This document shows positions 10,401 through 19,657 of a stretch of 64,000 bases of DNA, in pieces. A program made the translations under genes and the position numbers. Positions within the stretch are counted from its first letter, which is position 1, and each line of letters starts with the position of its first letter. Under the pieces are notes generated by a model. That model was not told where the DNA came from, did not search any database, and saw only the letters and a list, made by a program, of their open reading frames with translations. Origin of the DNA: Branchiostoma lanceolatum (taxonomy: Eukaryota; Chordata; Leptocardii; Amphioxiformes; Branchiostomatidae); assembly GCF_035083965.1 (NCBI RefSeq), contig NC_089726.1, positions 13,521,501 to 13,585,500 on the forward strand, in the 5' to 3' direction.

Positions 10401-11697
10401 CTTAATTTTAGCTGATTTAACGGTCACTAGTCAACAGCTAAAATTTCATTGTTGCTAATATTTGATCACTAATTTGTTCCCACCGTTAGAATCAAGTGCC
10501 GTGACCTACTAGATTTTCCGCCAACCGCTAAATTTTCCTGCCCTTGAAGTGATTTACAGTATGATGTTGGCTGCCCGGCAAGCCACCTGTCTCAGTCACA
10601 CAGGCTCATGGTGTGAACTTTTGTTCCTCAAGGCTGGACATCACTGACTTGACGTGACCTCTGTGAGTTTCACCATGAACTATAGTCTATAGCATAGGTA
10701 CTTCTTTGCCAAACCATTTGATCTTGATATGGTTCCTTTATTATATATATATATATATATATATGAACCATTGCATGATATTTTATCTTTTGTAATAAAC
10801 ATCATGATTATACTTCGCCCTGTCCGACATTGTTACATTTACTAGTATGTGATTCTGCAGGAACATTTCGGCCAGCTTAGATGTTTGTGTGATTCTTGCC
10901 TTGTTTCAGCAAGGAGGTTAAAATAAATCTCCTTGGTTTCAGCCTGTGAGCCTGCGGGTAACTTGTCTCATTGTACTAAAAATTACATGTATGCAGGAGA
11001 CGAGAAATACAGTGCTCATTCAATGCTTATATAACCAAATTACTTTATCTAAAACAGGAGAACACATACTAAGAATGGGTTCAGCCATTTGATGTTGGAG
11101 GTGTGGCTTATCTTTGGTTATACAAGCATTGAATGAGTTGGGACATCTCTTGTATTTCTCGTCTCCTGCATACATGTAACGTTACATGTGACATCTAACT
11201 TTAGCATGCATCACGTTAATCCATTCCAGGCAAAGTCTAAATAATTTTCATCATAAGCTACAACAGAACATCGCTAATTAAATCTAGAACACCGAATTCA
11301 TGATTAAGGTTGAAGAAATCAAGGACAACAAGATAACACGAAGGCCACTGGACTTAAGACCCGATCAAAGTACAACTGTTGATACTGGTGTTAAACGTGA
11401 ATAATTGCACGTAACGTTATTAAACTGCGTCATGCATAAATTTTTAACGCCTATAATCAAGGAGGTTATGCTATAATTTATAGTCTGCAAGGCTCCTTTG
11501 AGTTCGAGGGCGACTTTCTAAATGTGGAAAGACGCCTGAATAAATGTGCATAGTGATTATAGAATTTATAAAAGAAAAAGAAAATTAGTACTCAAGGTGA
11601 ATACTCAAGGTGAAAACGTGACATTCAAGGATACGATGCCCTGATGTGGCTTTCCTGAAGCCAGGTGTCGGAGAACAGTCTGCAACCTATCTGCCAT
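7499..11697 (-). CDS. PHYH: Phytanoyl-CoA 2-hydroxylase, peroxisomal, copy 2 (8 exons)
   Basis: Exons: 11697-11623, 10088-9946, 9687-9519, 9308-9227, 8936-8755, 8374-8225, 7807-7673, 7558-7499; joined they encode 331 residues, close to human PHYH (338). The reaction is Fe(II)/2-oxoglutarate-dependent 2-hydroxylation of phytanoyl-CoA in the peroxisome. PTS2 lies at residues 4-12 (RLQTVLRHL). Iron ligands are H166-x-D168 ([11 protein letters not shown]) and H255 (LLIHGSG); R266 (TQGFRK) should bind 2-oxoglutarate. The C-terminus keeps the family ending ([16 protein letters not shown]), unlike copy 1, so this looks like the more conservative ortholog. All seven intron phases match copy 1, and exons 4 and 6 are equal in length, which marks a tandem duplication. 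The exon-1 donor (AAT|GTCACG) is weak but is the only one that keeps frame and parallels copy 1. Intron 1 holds several repeats. Confidence 0.95.
7908..8018 (+). other. Exon-like open stretch antisense in a PHYH intron
   Basis: After a strong acceptor-like tract (TTGCTATTTCTTTTGATAG) the plus strand stays open for about 37 codons to a TAA, reading [20 protein letters not shown] and on. It lies in intron 6 of PHYH copy 2, on the opposite strand. I recognise no family and find no partner exon nearby. A decayed repeat or chance frame is as likely as a nested terminal exon. Confidence 0.2.
10742..10764. repeat. (TA)n microsatellite
   Basis: Uninterrupted TA dinucleotide run of about 11 units in intron 1 of PHYH copy 2. 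Confidence 0.95.
10903..10943. mobile_element. Tiny palindromic insertion with flanking direct repeats (copy 1)
   Basis: A 24-bp palindrome-like segment (10911-10934, ends AAGGAG...CTCCTT) lies between two copies of GTTTCAGC (10903-10910 and 10936-10943, with one extra G before the second). The same arrangement recurs at 30782-30821 with unrelated 8-bp repeats, so it looks like a repeated insertion event. Confidence 0.5.
10983..11180. mobile_element. Long inverted-repeat (MITE-like) element
   Basis: Outer ends 10983 onward (TTACATGTATGCAGGAGACG) and to 11180 are reverse complements. The arms run about 50-60 bp and share 'gcaggagacgagaaatac' and 'ctcattcaatgctt.tataacca', with a ~13-nt insertion in the right arm. 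The spacer is about 75-80 bp and non-coding. No clear target duplication is visible. It lies in intron 1 of PHYH copy 2. Confidence 0.75.
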
Positions 11698-12405
11698 GAC
11701 TGGAGAACGGGTGACACAGCTGCTACTCCAGCACAGGTGTCCGGACAGGTGCAAGGACGTCTGTAGTTCACCTGCTGACAGGTGCGACTTGACGGCAGAC
11801 AGGTGCGCAAGGCTCAAACCCAGGAGTTTATAATTGGTCCTGTATGTAGTTTGCTCAAACAAACCATGGTGTCAATCAACAAGGTGTTGATTGACACCAT
11901 GGTTGGGCAGATAGCGGGGTCACTGCGCAGCCCGTCCTGCGCAGGTATCAGAGTAGAGGGGCTAAAGTTCATCTGACAGCAATCAAGTGTAAAAAATATG
12001 GAAAGCCCGCACTTCTCAATGATATGCTTCCAAAATGCTCGAATATTCTCAATATCATATCCAAAAATTTGTTTAAGCTCATTGGAGCTAGAATTTTGCT
12101 GTTTTTTTGGAAGCTTTAAGTTTAAGAATCATTAGAGAGAATGAAAATGTAATCGCATTTAGTTGCGGCTAATTCTTGAAATGGGTGGAACAAAAAAACA
12201 AAACTGTGACTGTCCTTGGTGAGTTCAACTAATATTCGTTAGATACAAAATGTTCGCTGAAGATGTAGGAATACATGGTTTCGTGTGTTCTCTGTGCTTT
12301 TACTGGCACGTTTTGAACGTACGTTGTCTTTATTCAACACCAGTTTAGTGCGATCAAAATCAGAGAATGTATACCGGCAGATGAGATCGTGTGACTGATC
12401 CTAAA
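11698..12405. promoter_or_regulatory. Divergent promoter region PHYH copy 2 / RUBCN
   Basis: PHYH copy 2 (minus) and RUBCN (plus) start only 708 bp apart and point away from each other, so this interval must hold both promoters, possibly as one bidirectional promoter. The sequence nearest both starts is more GC- and CpG-rich than the introns. A perfect 18-bp inverted repeat lies at 11862-11904. No TATA box is placed convincingly. The RUBCN start is embedded in AAAATGGCGGC, a YY1-like context common at TATA-less promoters. Confidence 0.5.
11862..11904. repeat. Perfect 18-bp inverted repeat in the divergent promoter
   Basis: Arms 11862-11879 (AACCATGGTGTCAATCAA) and 11887-11904 are exact reverse complements with a 7-nt loop. 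It is symmetric and lies between two divergent genes, so it could bind a dimeric factor or be a repeat remnant. Confidence 0.85.
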
Positions 12406-15400
12406 ATGGCGGCTTCCAGTGACGGCGAAGACTTTCTCATCAATTCGGAACATCAGACGCTTTTGCGGGCGCTGAAATCAACCGTAGAAGGCCTCCTGGC
12501 TACCAGAACCAGCAATGTTTTCTCCACATACGGAGGCCTGCCTAGGATGTACCGGGCAGTGGAAGATATACTCCGCAACGGACTGAAGGAAAGGCGTGGG
12601 TTATTCGGCAACGTCACCGATTATTGGGCATTCATAAAGGGTCTGCGGTGGCTGCACCCAACCCTGGCACCAGCCCTGGAAAAGGCCAGCCGCTTTTCTG
12701 ATGCACAGGAACAGGAGGAGGCCGATCCGGGGCGGGCCTGGCTGAGGAAAAGCTTAGAAAACCACAACTTGGCAACTCAACTGAAAGTCCTGACAGACAA
12801 CAAGGACCATTTGTGCAAGTGTTATGAAGACACCAGCTTCCTATGTAACCAAAGATGTGTATCAGCAATGTTGCTGTGTCTGCAAGCTGTAGAACAGAAT
12901 AACCCTGCCATCTTAGCGCAGATCGACCCCACATTACTCACAACAACGGACCACAAGAACATCTATGTCCGAAGTGCCTCCCTTCCTGCCATTATCGGAC
13001 GTGAGACGGTCAGCCACAATGTCAACCTACCCTTATTTTCCCCGCCGAGGGAAAAGGACTTTGTTCACGTAACAACTACAGCAGAACATGCCACGCCCAT
13101 CAGCAGTAACATCGGACTCAGTCCAGATGGAAAGTCCGCAGCCCGGAACGTTCTTATGTCCATTCTGGAGGGAAAAAATACTGATCGCGCAGACGTCCTA
13201 AACAGTAACAAAATGTCACAGAATTCCTGCAGTGATCAGCTGGGGATTGCGTACAACAGGAATGATAACATAGCTGACTTGGCCTTCAGCCCAGTGGTGG
13301 ACAGTCCGCTGTCGGTAAGAAAAGTGAGCAGTGACAGTGCTTTGTTACTGGGAAGAATGGTGTGTCAGTGCAATACTGAAATACGTAGAGATGATCTGTT
13401 GAATGCAAATGTGAACAGCTTTGGTGACCGTACTTACAATGTGTGTCAGAGATGTGGTTTGGTTCAACAAACATCGGACATGGAAAAGAAGGGCCAGATG
13501 AACGTTCCTGCTGTCAGAAAGGAACTATCAAGAGTTGAAGAGAATGGAAATGATGAAGAAGACGTTGGTATAACTAAAAGGCCACATCATACAGAACCCA
13601 TGGATATTTCACCTGTAGGGAATCCCCCGAGTACACCAAAGAAGACACATGTCAGGTCCAAATCAGATGCAAACCTTCAGGCATTAAAGAAGGTGCCCAA
13701 ACAGAAGACTGAAGATGCAGTAGAGGAAGAGACAGCCAGCCTCCTGTCTAGCTCCTTACCTGCACGAGTGGAAGCAATGGAGAAGGCGATGGAAAAGAAG
13801 AAACAAGAGGACGACAAGGACGAGACTGACTCTGGCGTGGCAGGAGTCACGGACAGTACCTACATCTCACGACCAATGGAGGGGGAGTTCCTTATGACGT
13901 ATCTGTCAGCTCAGGACTTCCGCACGTGCCCCGACCTGGACAAAGAGAACGCACACTTCAGCATCTCTGAAGCCCTGATTGCAGCCATCGAACAGATCAG
14001 ATGTACCCAGGTAGTTATGATGTTTCTTTTTTTATGAAATGTGTAACACAGAACTTGGAAAGTCACTGCACATATTCATGTGAGTATGACTTTTTTCTGA
14101 CACAATTCTTCATACAGTTTTCTAAAAGAGATTCTCTTTTGGAAAACTGTATCAAGAATTGTATAACGTTAATCATTTACTTGTATTTGCTTTGTTAGTT
14201 ACTGCCCTTAATACCAGTCCCAGCATGTAGGGCAGCTTGCATGTACTAGTAGTTAAGCAGTGTGTCTGTATCAGTTTCTTGCAGCCGGGACGTTGTTAAG
14301 TCAAGCAATATATTTCTATGCATTCTAACAAGAAGTCCCAGCAAAGTATTGCATCTAAAAAAAAGGTGACTTAAATTATTTTTTTGTGTGTTCTCGGTAG
14401 GTTCCAAGAAGGTTGTCAGAAGATGAAGAGGAGGATGCGTCAGATGAAGAGATCCAGAAACTGAAGCACCAGATCCGGGTGCGTCGTCGGGAGCGGCTGC
14501 ACAAGCGGGCGCAGTTCCCTGCCTTCAACAGCGACGGCACCTCCATCACTACCAGCGGAGACACAGAACCCTTCAGCTCACCTCCAGGTAGCCATCCTTC
14601 ATCTGTGTGGCTTCTGTTGCTTCATCACTTTTCATGCTGGTAGACATCATCCAATTTCCTAGGACACACAAAATAATGATGCTAGTTATGTGCTAATCAA
14701 TTCCTGTGCTGTAACTATCTCTCCTTGATGTATTAAACAGGTCTGATTCACATAACAATTCACAGAGGTATGGTACTTACTGATGATTCAATAGATGTTT
14801 TACCCTTTTTTTCAATCTCAAATATTTCTCTTCAAACTCAAAGACAACCATTAGATGCTTCATAGCACTTGAACGCTGGTGGCTGTTTGTCTCACTTCCT
14901 ATGTTTTGTCATAATTGCAAGATGATTTGAGAATGCTTAAACATTTGATAGACTTGATTATCCTACTTTTAAGTAAACAGTATGAGTAAACAACATGTTT
15001 GATGAAGTTAAAAATATGTATCCCTAAGATATGGCATATAGAACAGTCCATATGATTTTCTTACTCCACTGTGTTACACTGTAAAACACTAAATGTGAGA
15101 GTTCACCCATGTGTTTGAAATCTCAGGATCCACAGTGGCGTCGGACTCATGCCCATCTAGCGAGGAGGACAACAGTCAGCGTCAGACCAGCATCGCCGAC
15201 TCCTCCTTCTCCCACACCGTTTACTCCTCCTTCTCTGAGTCGGAGAGTCGCAGCACCTCCCTGAACCCAACCAGCGACAGGAGCGGCTCCATGACGGACT
15301 CCTCCTTCTACGGTGCCACCAATGACTGCACCTCTGCTGAGGCTGTCGCCATCTCCCTGCTGAAGAAGTTTTCCCACAACCAGCTTCCCAAGGCCTCGGA

Positions 15401-16346
15401 CCTGGAGTGGCTGGTATCTGAGCAGGACGTCCCCCAGGCCCTGCTGCCCATGCCCACCAGCCTGCCCGTCTCGCCCGACGAGGGAGAGAACTCTGACCTG
15501 GTCAGTACCTTGACCAAAAGAACCCGTCTCCGTGGGAACCTGCAGTGGGCCCCGCCCCGGGCACAAGTCATCTTCAGCATCCACCCTCCCCCCAAGAGGA
15601 AGATCATCCTTGCGAAGCAGAGTTACATGTGTGCAGGCTGTGGTACTAAAGTGGAGCCCGGGTTTATGAAGAGGTTTCGGTACTGTGAGTACCTAGGCAA
15701 GTATTTCTGTCAGTGCTGCCACACCAATGCCTCCTCCATGATTCCTGGTAAGATCATCCACAAGTGGGACTTCAGGAAGTACTACGTCTCCAACTTCTCC
15801 CTGGACTTAATCAACAAGATGCACACTGAGCCTCTCTTTAACATATCAGACATTAACCCTGCGCTGTACAGAAAGGTGCGTGCCTTGGACGCCGTAAGGG
15901 ACGTTCGCCAACAGCTGTACCATCTCCGCAATTTCCTCCGCACCTGTCGTCTCGGACAGAACCTGTACTCCGAGTTTAAAAAACTCCCAGATCACCTAAC
16001 CCACGACCCGCACGTTTTCTCCATCAGCGACTTGCTCCAAGTGAAGAATGGGGAGATGATTGGACCCCTGAAGGACTTTGTTGAAGATGCAGTAACCCAT
16101 GTGAAACAGTGTGAGTTGTGCCAGGCTAAAGGGTTCTACTGCGAGGTGTGTGGGAACGACAAGGACATCATCTTCCCGTTTGAGGTGCAGAAGTGTACCC
16201 AGTGTGCCTTGTGCGGGTCCTGTTTCCACAGGGGGTGCTTCCACAACGGGAACTGCCCCAAGTGTGCCAGGATAAGGGCCAGGAGAGAGCAGATTACCCA
16301 GGCCAAGCCCAGTGTGTCTGATAGCTCAGATGAAGGACAGGAATGA
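12406..16346 (+). CDS. RUBCN: Rubicon: RUN domain, Beclin-1-interacting, cysteine-rich protein (3 exons)
   Basis: Exons 12406-14010, 14401-14587 and 15127-16346 join to 1003 residues (human RUBCN about 972). Rubicon binds the Beclin-1/UVRAG/Vps34 complex, restrains autophagosome and endosome maturation, and promotes LC3-associated phagocytosis. Residues ~20-180 form a RUN domain ([31 protein letters not shown]). The middle is Ser/Thr- and acid-rich and disordered, with a CxC...CxxC cluster near residues 320-350 (CQCNTE, CQRCG). From about residue 760 comes the Rubicon homology domain: [21 protein letters not shown], then the Cys/His cluster [15 protein letters not shown]...[12 protein letters not shown]...CPKCARI. 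The ATG at 12406 has a strong Kozak context; a GTG fifteen bases earlier in frame is not needed. Having both RUN and RH separates it from Pacer (RUBCNL), which lacks RUN. The first exon is unusually long (1.6 kb). Confidence 0.95.
14102..14162. repeat. 61-bp near-perfect palindrome in RUBCN intron 1
   Basis: Arms 14102-14131 and 14133-14162 (30 nt each) match as reverse complements at 28 positions around a single central base. The left arm starts ACAATTCTTCATACAG. It is the most extended palindrome in the window. No target duplications are obvious. Confidence 0.85.
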
Positions 16347-17098
16347 GATAATCTGTCTGCAAGATAGTCTAAATGCAGACTTAGGATTCTATTGGGTGCT
16401 GTAAAGGCTTTGCAGCTTAAGTGTCAGTGACACTACTGGTGGCCAGTCTTTATGTACTGTAGACTTTGATTAAGATATGCTTGCCGGTGTCTTTGTCAGT
16501 CAAATATAGACTTTAAAAGCTATGTTGTGGAAACAAGCAATGAAATGCAACTGCAAGACAGAATTTTCCATCCAGACAGGGTAGCCAAAAAGATTGCCAT
16601 ACCTCACTTAGTTATAGAACTGCTTTGTGGAATAGTGCAAGCTGACCTCTCAGGCATTATATGATTGTGTTGAGAGAGCCTAACTGGCAGAGAAGGTCAA
16701 TTGCATATAAGATACATATACTGTATGTATGGTTTAACTGTAACCATCAAATGTTGTGTTCATATTTATGGACTTTCTGATCATGATATATGAATAAGAT
16801 GCAATTTACTAAAATCTTGATATCGGAAAGTTTGTGACTGGATGCATCTCACTGCTTTTTGTAAGGGATACATTTCTTTGCATAAGTTCCAAATCTAGCA
16901 TCAACTAAGAAGCCCACATTAGAGTAAGTGTGAGAAGAAACTTGATGCTTTCAAACTGTGATTTAAGAAAATGATATGATCTTCAGTAGAACAGCTGTGA
17001 TTTTGAGACATAAATTTCTTGAAAAGAGAAGGGGTATTTTTTTGCATATAGGTTGAAAGATAATCCCTTGTGTACTTATATGTTATAGTATTGGCACA

Positions 17099-17104
17099 AA
17101 TAAA
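17099..17104 (+). promoter_or_regulatory. Possible proximal poly(A) signal of RUBCN
   Basis: AATAAA about 750 nt downstream of the RUBCN stop. A second AATAAA at 18077-18082 could give a longer 3' UTR. Confidence 0.4.
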
Positions 17105-18076
17105 CAGGGCAAAGATTCTAGTTGCTTGTTTGGACCAAACAGAGAAAAAGATTAGATGCATCTATACGAGATATAATTCTTTCATATCAAACTGCAGTTT
17201 GATGAAAGGAAATTCAGTTGTCCCTGAAACCATCGAAGAGACACAAGAAAAAAGATTAAAAAGAAAATATGTGAAAGCAAAAGTAAGATAAGTTTCTACC
17301 ATTGTGCCAAAATACAATGATATCACAAGTGTGTAATTTGTCAGGAAAAATGCTTGAAGCTGATGTGCCTTTTAGCTGGATACAATCACTGCTTACTGCG
17401 CTGCTCTGTCTCTGTAAGGGAACATGTGTACATGTATGTATAAGTATGGGATTCCCATGATAGTTGTAATGGAAGATATATATTGTGATAGTAATTATTT
17501 TGATATTCAAAGTTGATCTATTGTAATCTTCCCATTGTCTCAAACATAGTTGTGATGTCGGAGGTACTTAAAGCATACATGTACATGAACAGATGTATTT
17601 TTATGCTTGGCATATATATGAGAACATTGCTATTGATTTAGAAGGCTTCTGTCTATGTCATGATATTCTGTGGCCAACAGTACACTGCTGTAGTATGAAT
17701 ATTTACTCTCAGCTGTGACTGGTTAGGTGACCGTCTTGCCTGATTTTGCTGTACTTTGGAAATGGAGTACATATTACAGATATTTATGTAACGGTAAGTC
17801 AACATGATACACATTTCATATTCTATGAAAGTACCGTGATCATTTGAACTGTTTGTATCAGCAATTTTATCAAATGATAAGACTGAAGGAAGACAATGTA
17901 ACTCCAATCAGATTTGTTCCCATGACTGTGTAGTGTGGATGAGTGACTGTCATGTGACTACTAGTACTAGTGAGCAGTAGTACGAGCATGTTCTACTGCT
18001 GACCAACTACCGTCCAGAACAAACTAATGGGATAGAAAAAGAGGCCAGTACAAATGTAATTGTAACACTGTCTCAC

Positions 18077-18082
18077 AATAAA
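18077..18082 (+). promoter_or_regulatory. Possible distal poly(A) signal of RUBCN
   Basis: AATAAA about 1.7 kb past the RUBCN stop, followed by T/G-rich sequence (TTGATTCTGATG). It is just before the tandem repeat block. Confidence 0.4.
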
Positions 18083-18450
18083 CCATTGCATTGATTCTGA
18101 TGAAATGCTGGGCCTGCCGTGACTTTAATACCATTTGGTCAATTTACATTTGCACTATATCACACAGTGAAACTTAATACACTCCAGGTAGACTATTATT
18201 TCTCCTCATATATATGAGCATGAGGGAGTTGTCCAGCTTAATAAAGCTGTTAACTTGATTCTATATAGATGACATCGTCTGGGGACCCAATATGCAAATC
18301 TCAGGCAAGAGGGGGATATTATATGGGCCACAAAGGTTTGATATTGCAGTGTTGTAACACAATTTTTTTTCAATGGCACAACACAGAGGCACAACACAAG
18401 AAAAATGGTGCTTGCAAAAATTAAACAAAGGTGATAAGCCTACACACATC

Positions 18451-18706
18451 CTCCAATACCTGGAACACTGGAAGCTAACCAAGGTCCTGAGAACAATCGT
18501 GACTGGCACAAGAAGATTTAACGGTGCCTGAGCCTCAGATACCTGGAACACATGATTAACTATCAAGGTCTGTGACTGGCACAAGAAGATTTAATGGTGC
18601 CTGACCCTCCAATACCTGGAACACAGGAAACTAACCAAGGTCTCGAAGACAATGACCAAGTAAATGTAATCGTGACTGGCACGGGAAGATTTAACAGGGC
18701 CTGATC
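18451..18706. repeat. Imperfect tandem repeat, three copies of ~70-100 bp
   Basis: Copies at about 18451-18533, 18534-18605 and 18606-18706 share 'atacctggaacac', 'cgtgactggcac' (or 'tgtgactggcac') and 'gaagatttaa..g.gcctga'. They differ by internal indels, so the array is old. Confidence 0.85.
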
Positions 18707-18894
18707 CATAGGCATGGCCAGGGGCAGATATAACTTGGATCACTAGAGGTCCCCATTGACACATGCTGATCATTTAAATAACTGACATACTGCCACATTA
18801 TATTTTCCTAAGGCGAGAAAATTGGCTCACCCCTACCACCTAAATATCACAAATCTCAGAAAAGAACAGGTCTTGTTATACATTTGCTTGTTTT

Positions 18895-18930
18895 CACACA
18901 CACACACACACAAACACACAAAACACACAA
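18895..18930. repeat. (CA)n microsatellite, interrupted
   Basis: CA dinucleotide run with A-rich interruptions in the convergent spacer. Confidence 0.9.
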
Positions 18931-18986
18931 TCAAAGTCAGCATCCAACACAACAACAGGAAAATCCAGTCAACTTGATATATCCAC

Positions 18987-18992
18987 TTTAAT
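18987..18992 (-). promoter_or_regulatory. Possible variant poly(A) signal of the FN3/thioredoxin gene
   Basis: The minus strand reads ATTAAA about 670 nt beyond the stop at 19658. No canonical AATAAA is seen on that strand nearer the stop, so this is only a candidate. Confidence 0.25.
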
Positions 18993-19657
18993 GATAACTA
19001 ATATGCTACAGTTTTATGCAGTATTCTGAATCAGAGGATAATAACGATATATACATTAAACATTTGTAGGGTTTCATTTAAGAAATAAATAATTTTCCAT
19101 GTTGAGGGAGAACAGAAACAGCATATTACAAAAATTATTATTAATAACAATACAGTGAAGTCAATTACAGTTTGAGTTCAAAGCCAAATATGAAAACCAG
19201 TAAGTTACTAACATGCCTAATCTATAAATGGAACAACTATGAAAAAATATTGCAACATCTTGTCTGTGATTCTCATGATTAACTTTCAACATTGAAGATA
19301 ATGTGATACTATAGTACTGCACTAAATCTTTTCAAGGGAAGTACATTTAATCAAATCTTCATAGAAGATCTATAGCTATCACTGTTCTTAGTATCTGAAC
19401 ATACATTGCTTCTAACCTTTGACACATTGTTGAGTAATACATCCATGTATTTTGCAACAATCAAGTTCAAAAAAGAAAATACATGTTACTCTTTTATCAT
19501 CATCTTTTTCTGTGAGAATTGTTCTTTTCGAAACTGTAGAGTATTGTTATATCTTTAAACATTTAAATGCAAGTTCGGTTACCATACTACTGCTGAAATA
19601 TACTTATTTTTCCAATCCTCCCACCAGCCTTCCTGGCCTTCCCTTTGTCCATAACAG

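Larger units (their letters stand above)
16347..19657. other. RUBCN 3' UTR and convergent intergenic spacer
   Basis: RUBCN (plus) and the FN3/thioredoxin gene (minus) converge here. 16347 to about 17120 or 18100 is the likely RUBCN 3' UTR, depending on which poly(A) signal is used. The rest holds a three-copy tandem repeat (18451-18706), a CA run and the 3' flank of the minus-strand gene. No open frame looks coding. Confidence 0.5.

Noticed and set aside
10742-10764. TATA-rich run as a promoter
   Set aside because: It is a dinucleotide microsatellite inside an intron, not upstream of a transcript start.
12391-12405. GTG-initiated start for RUBCN
   Set aside because: Non-ATG starts are rare in animals and the ATG at 12406 has an ideal context.
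15147-15607. Antisense frames of 99 and 145 codons under RUBCN exon 3
   Set aside because: They are shadows of the GC-richer Rubicon coding sequence on the other strand and show no motif.
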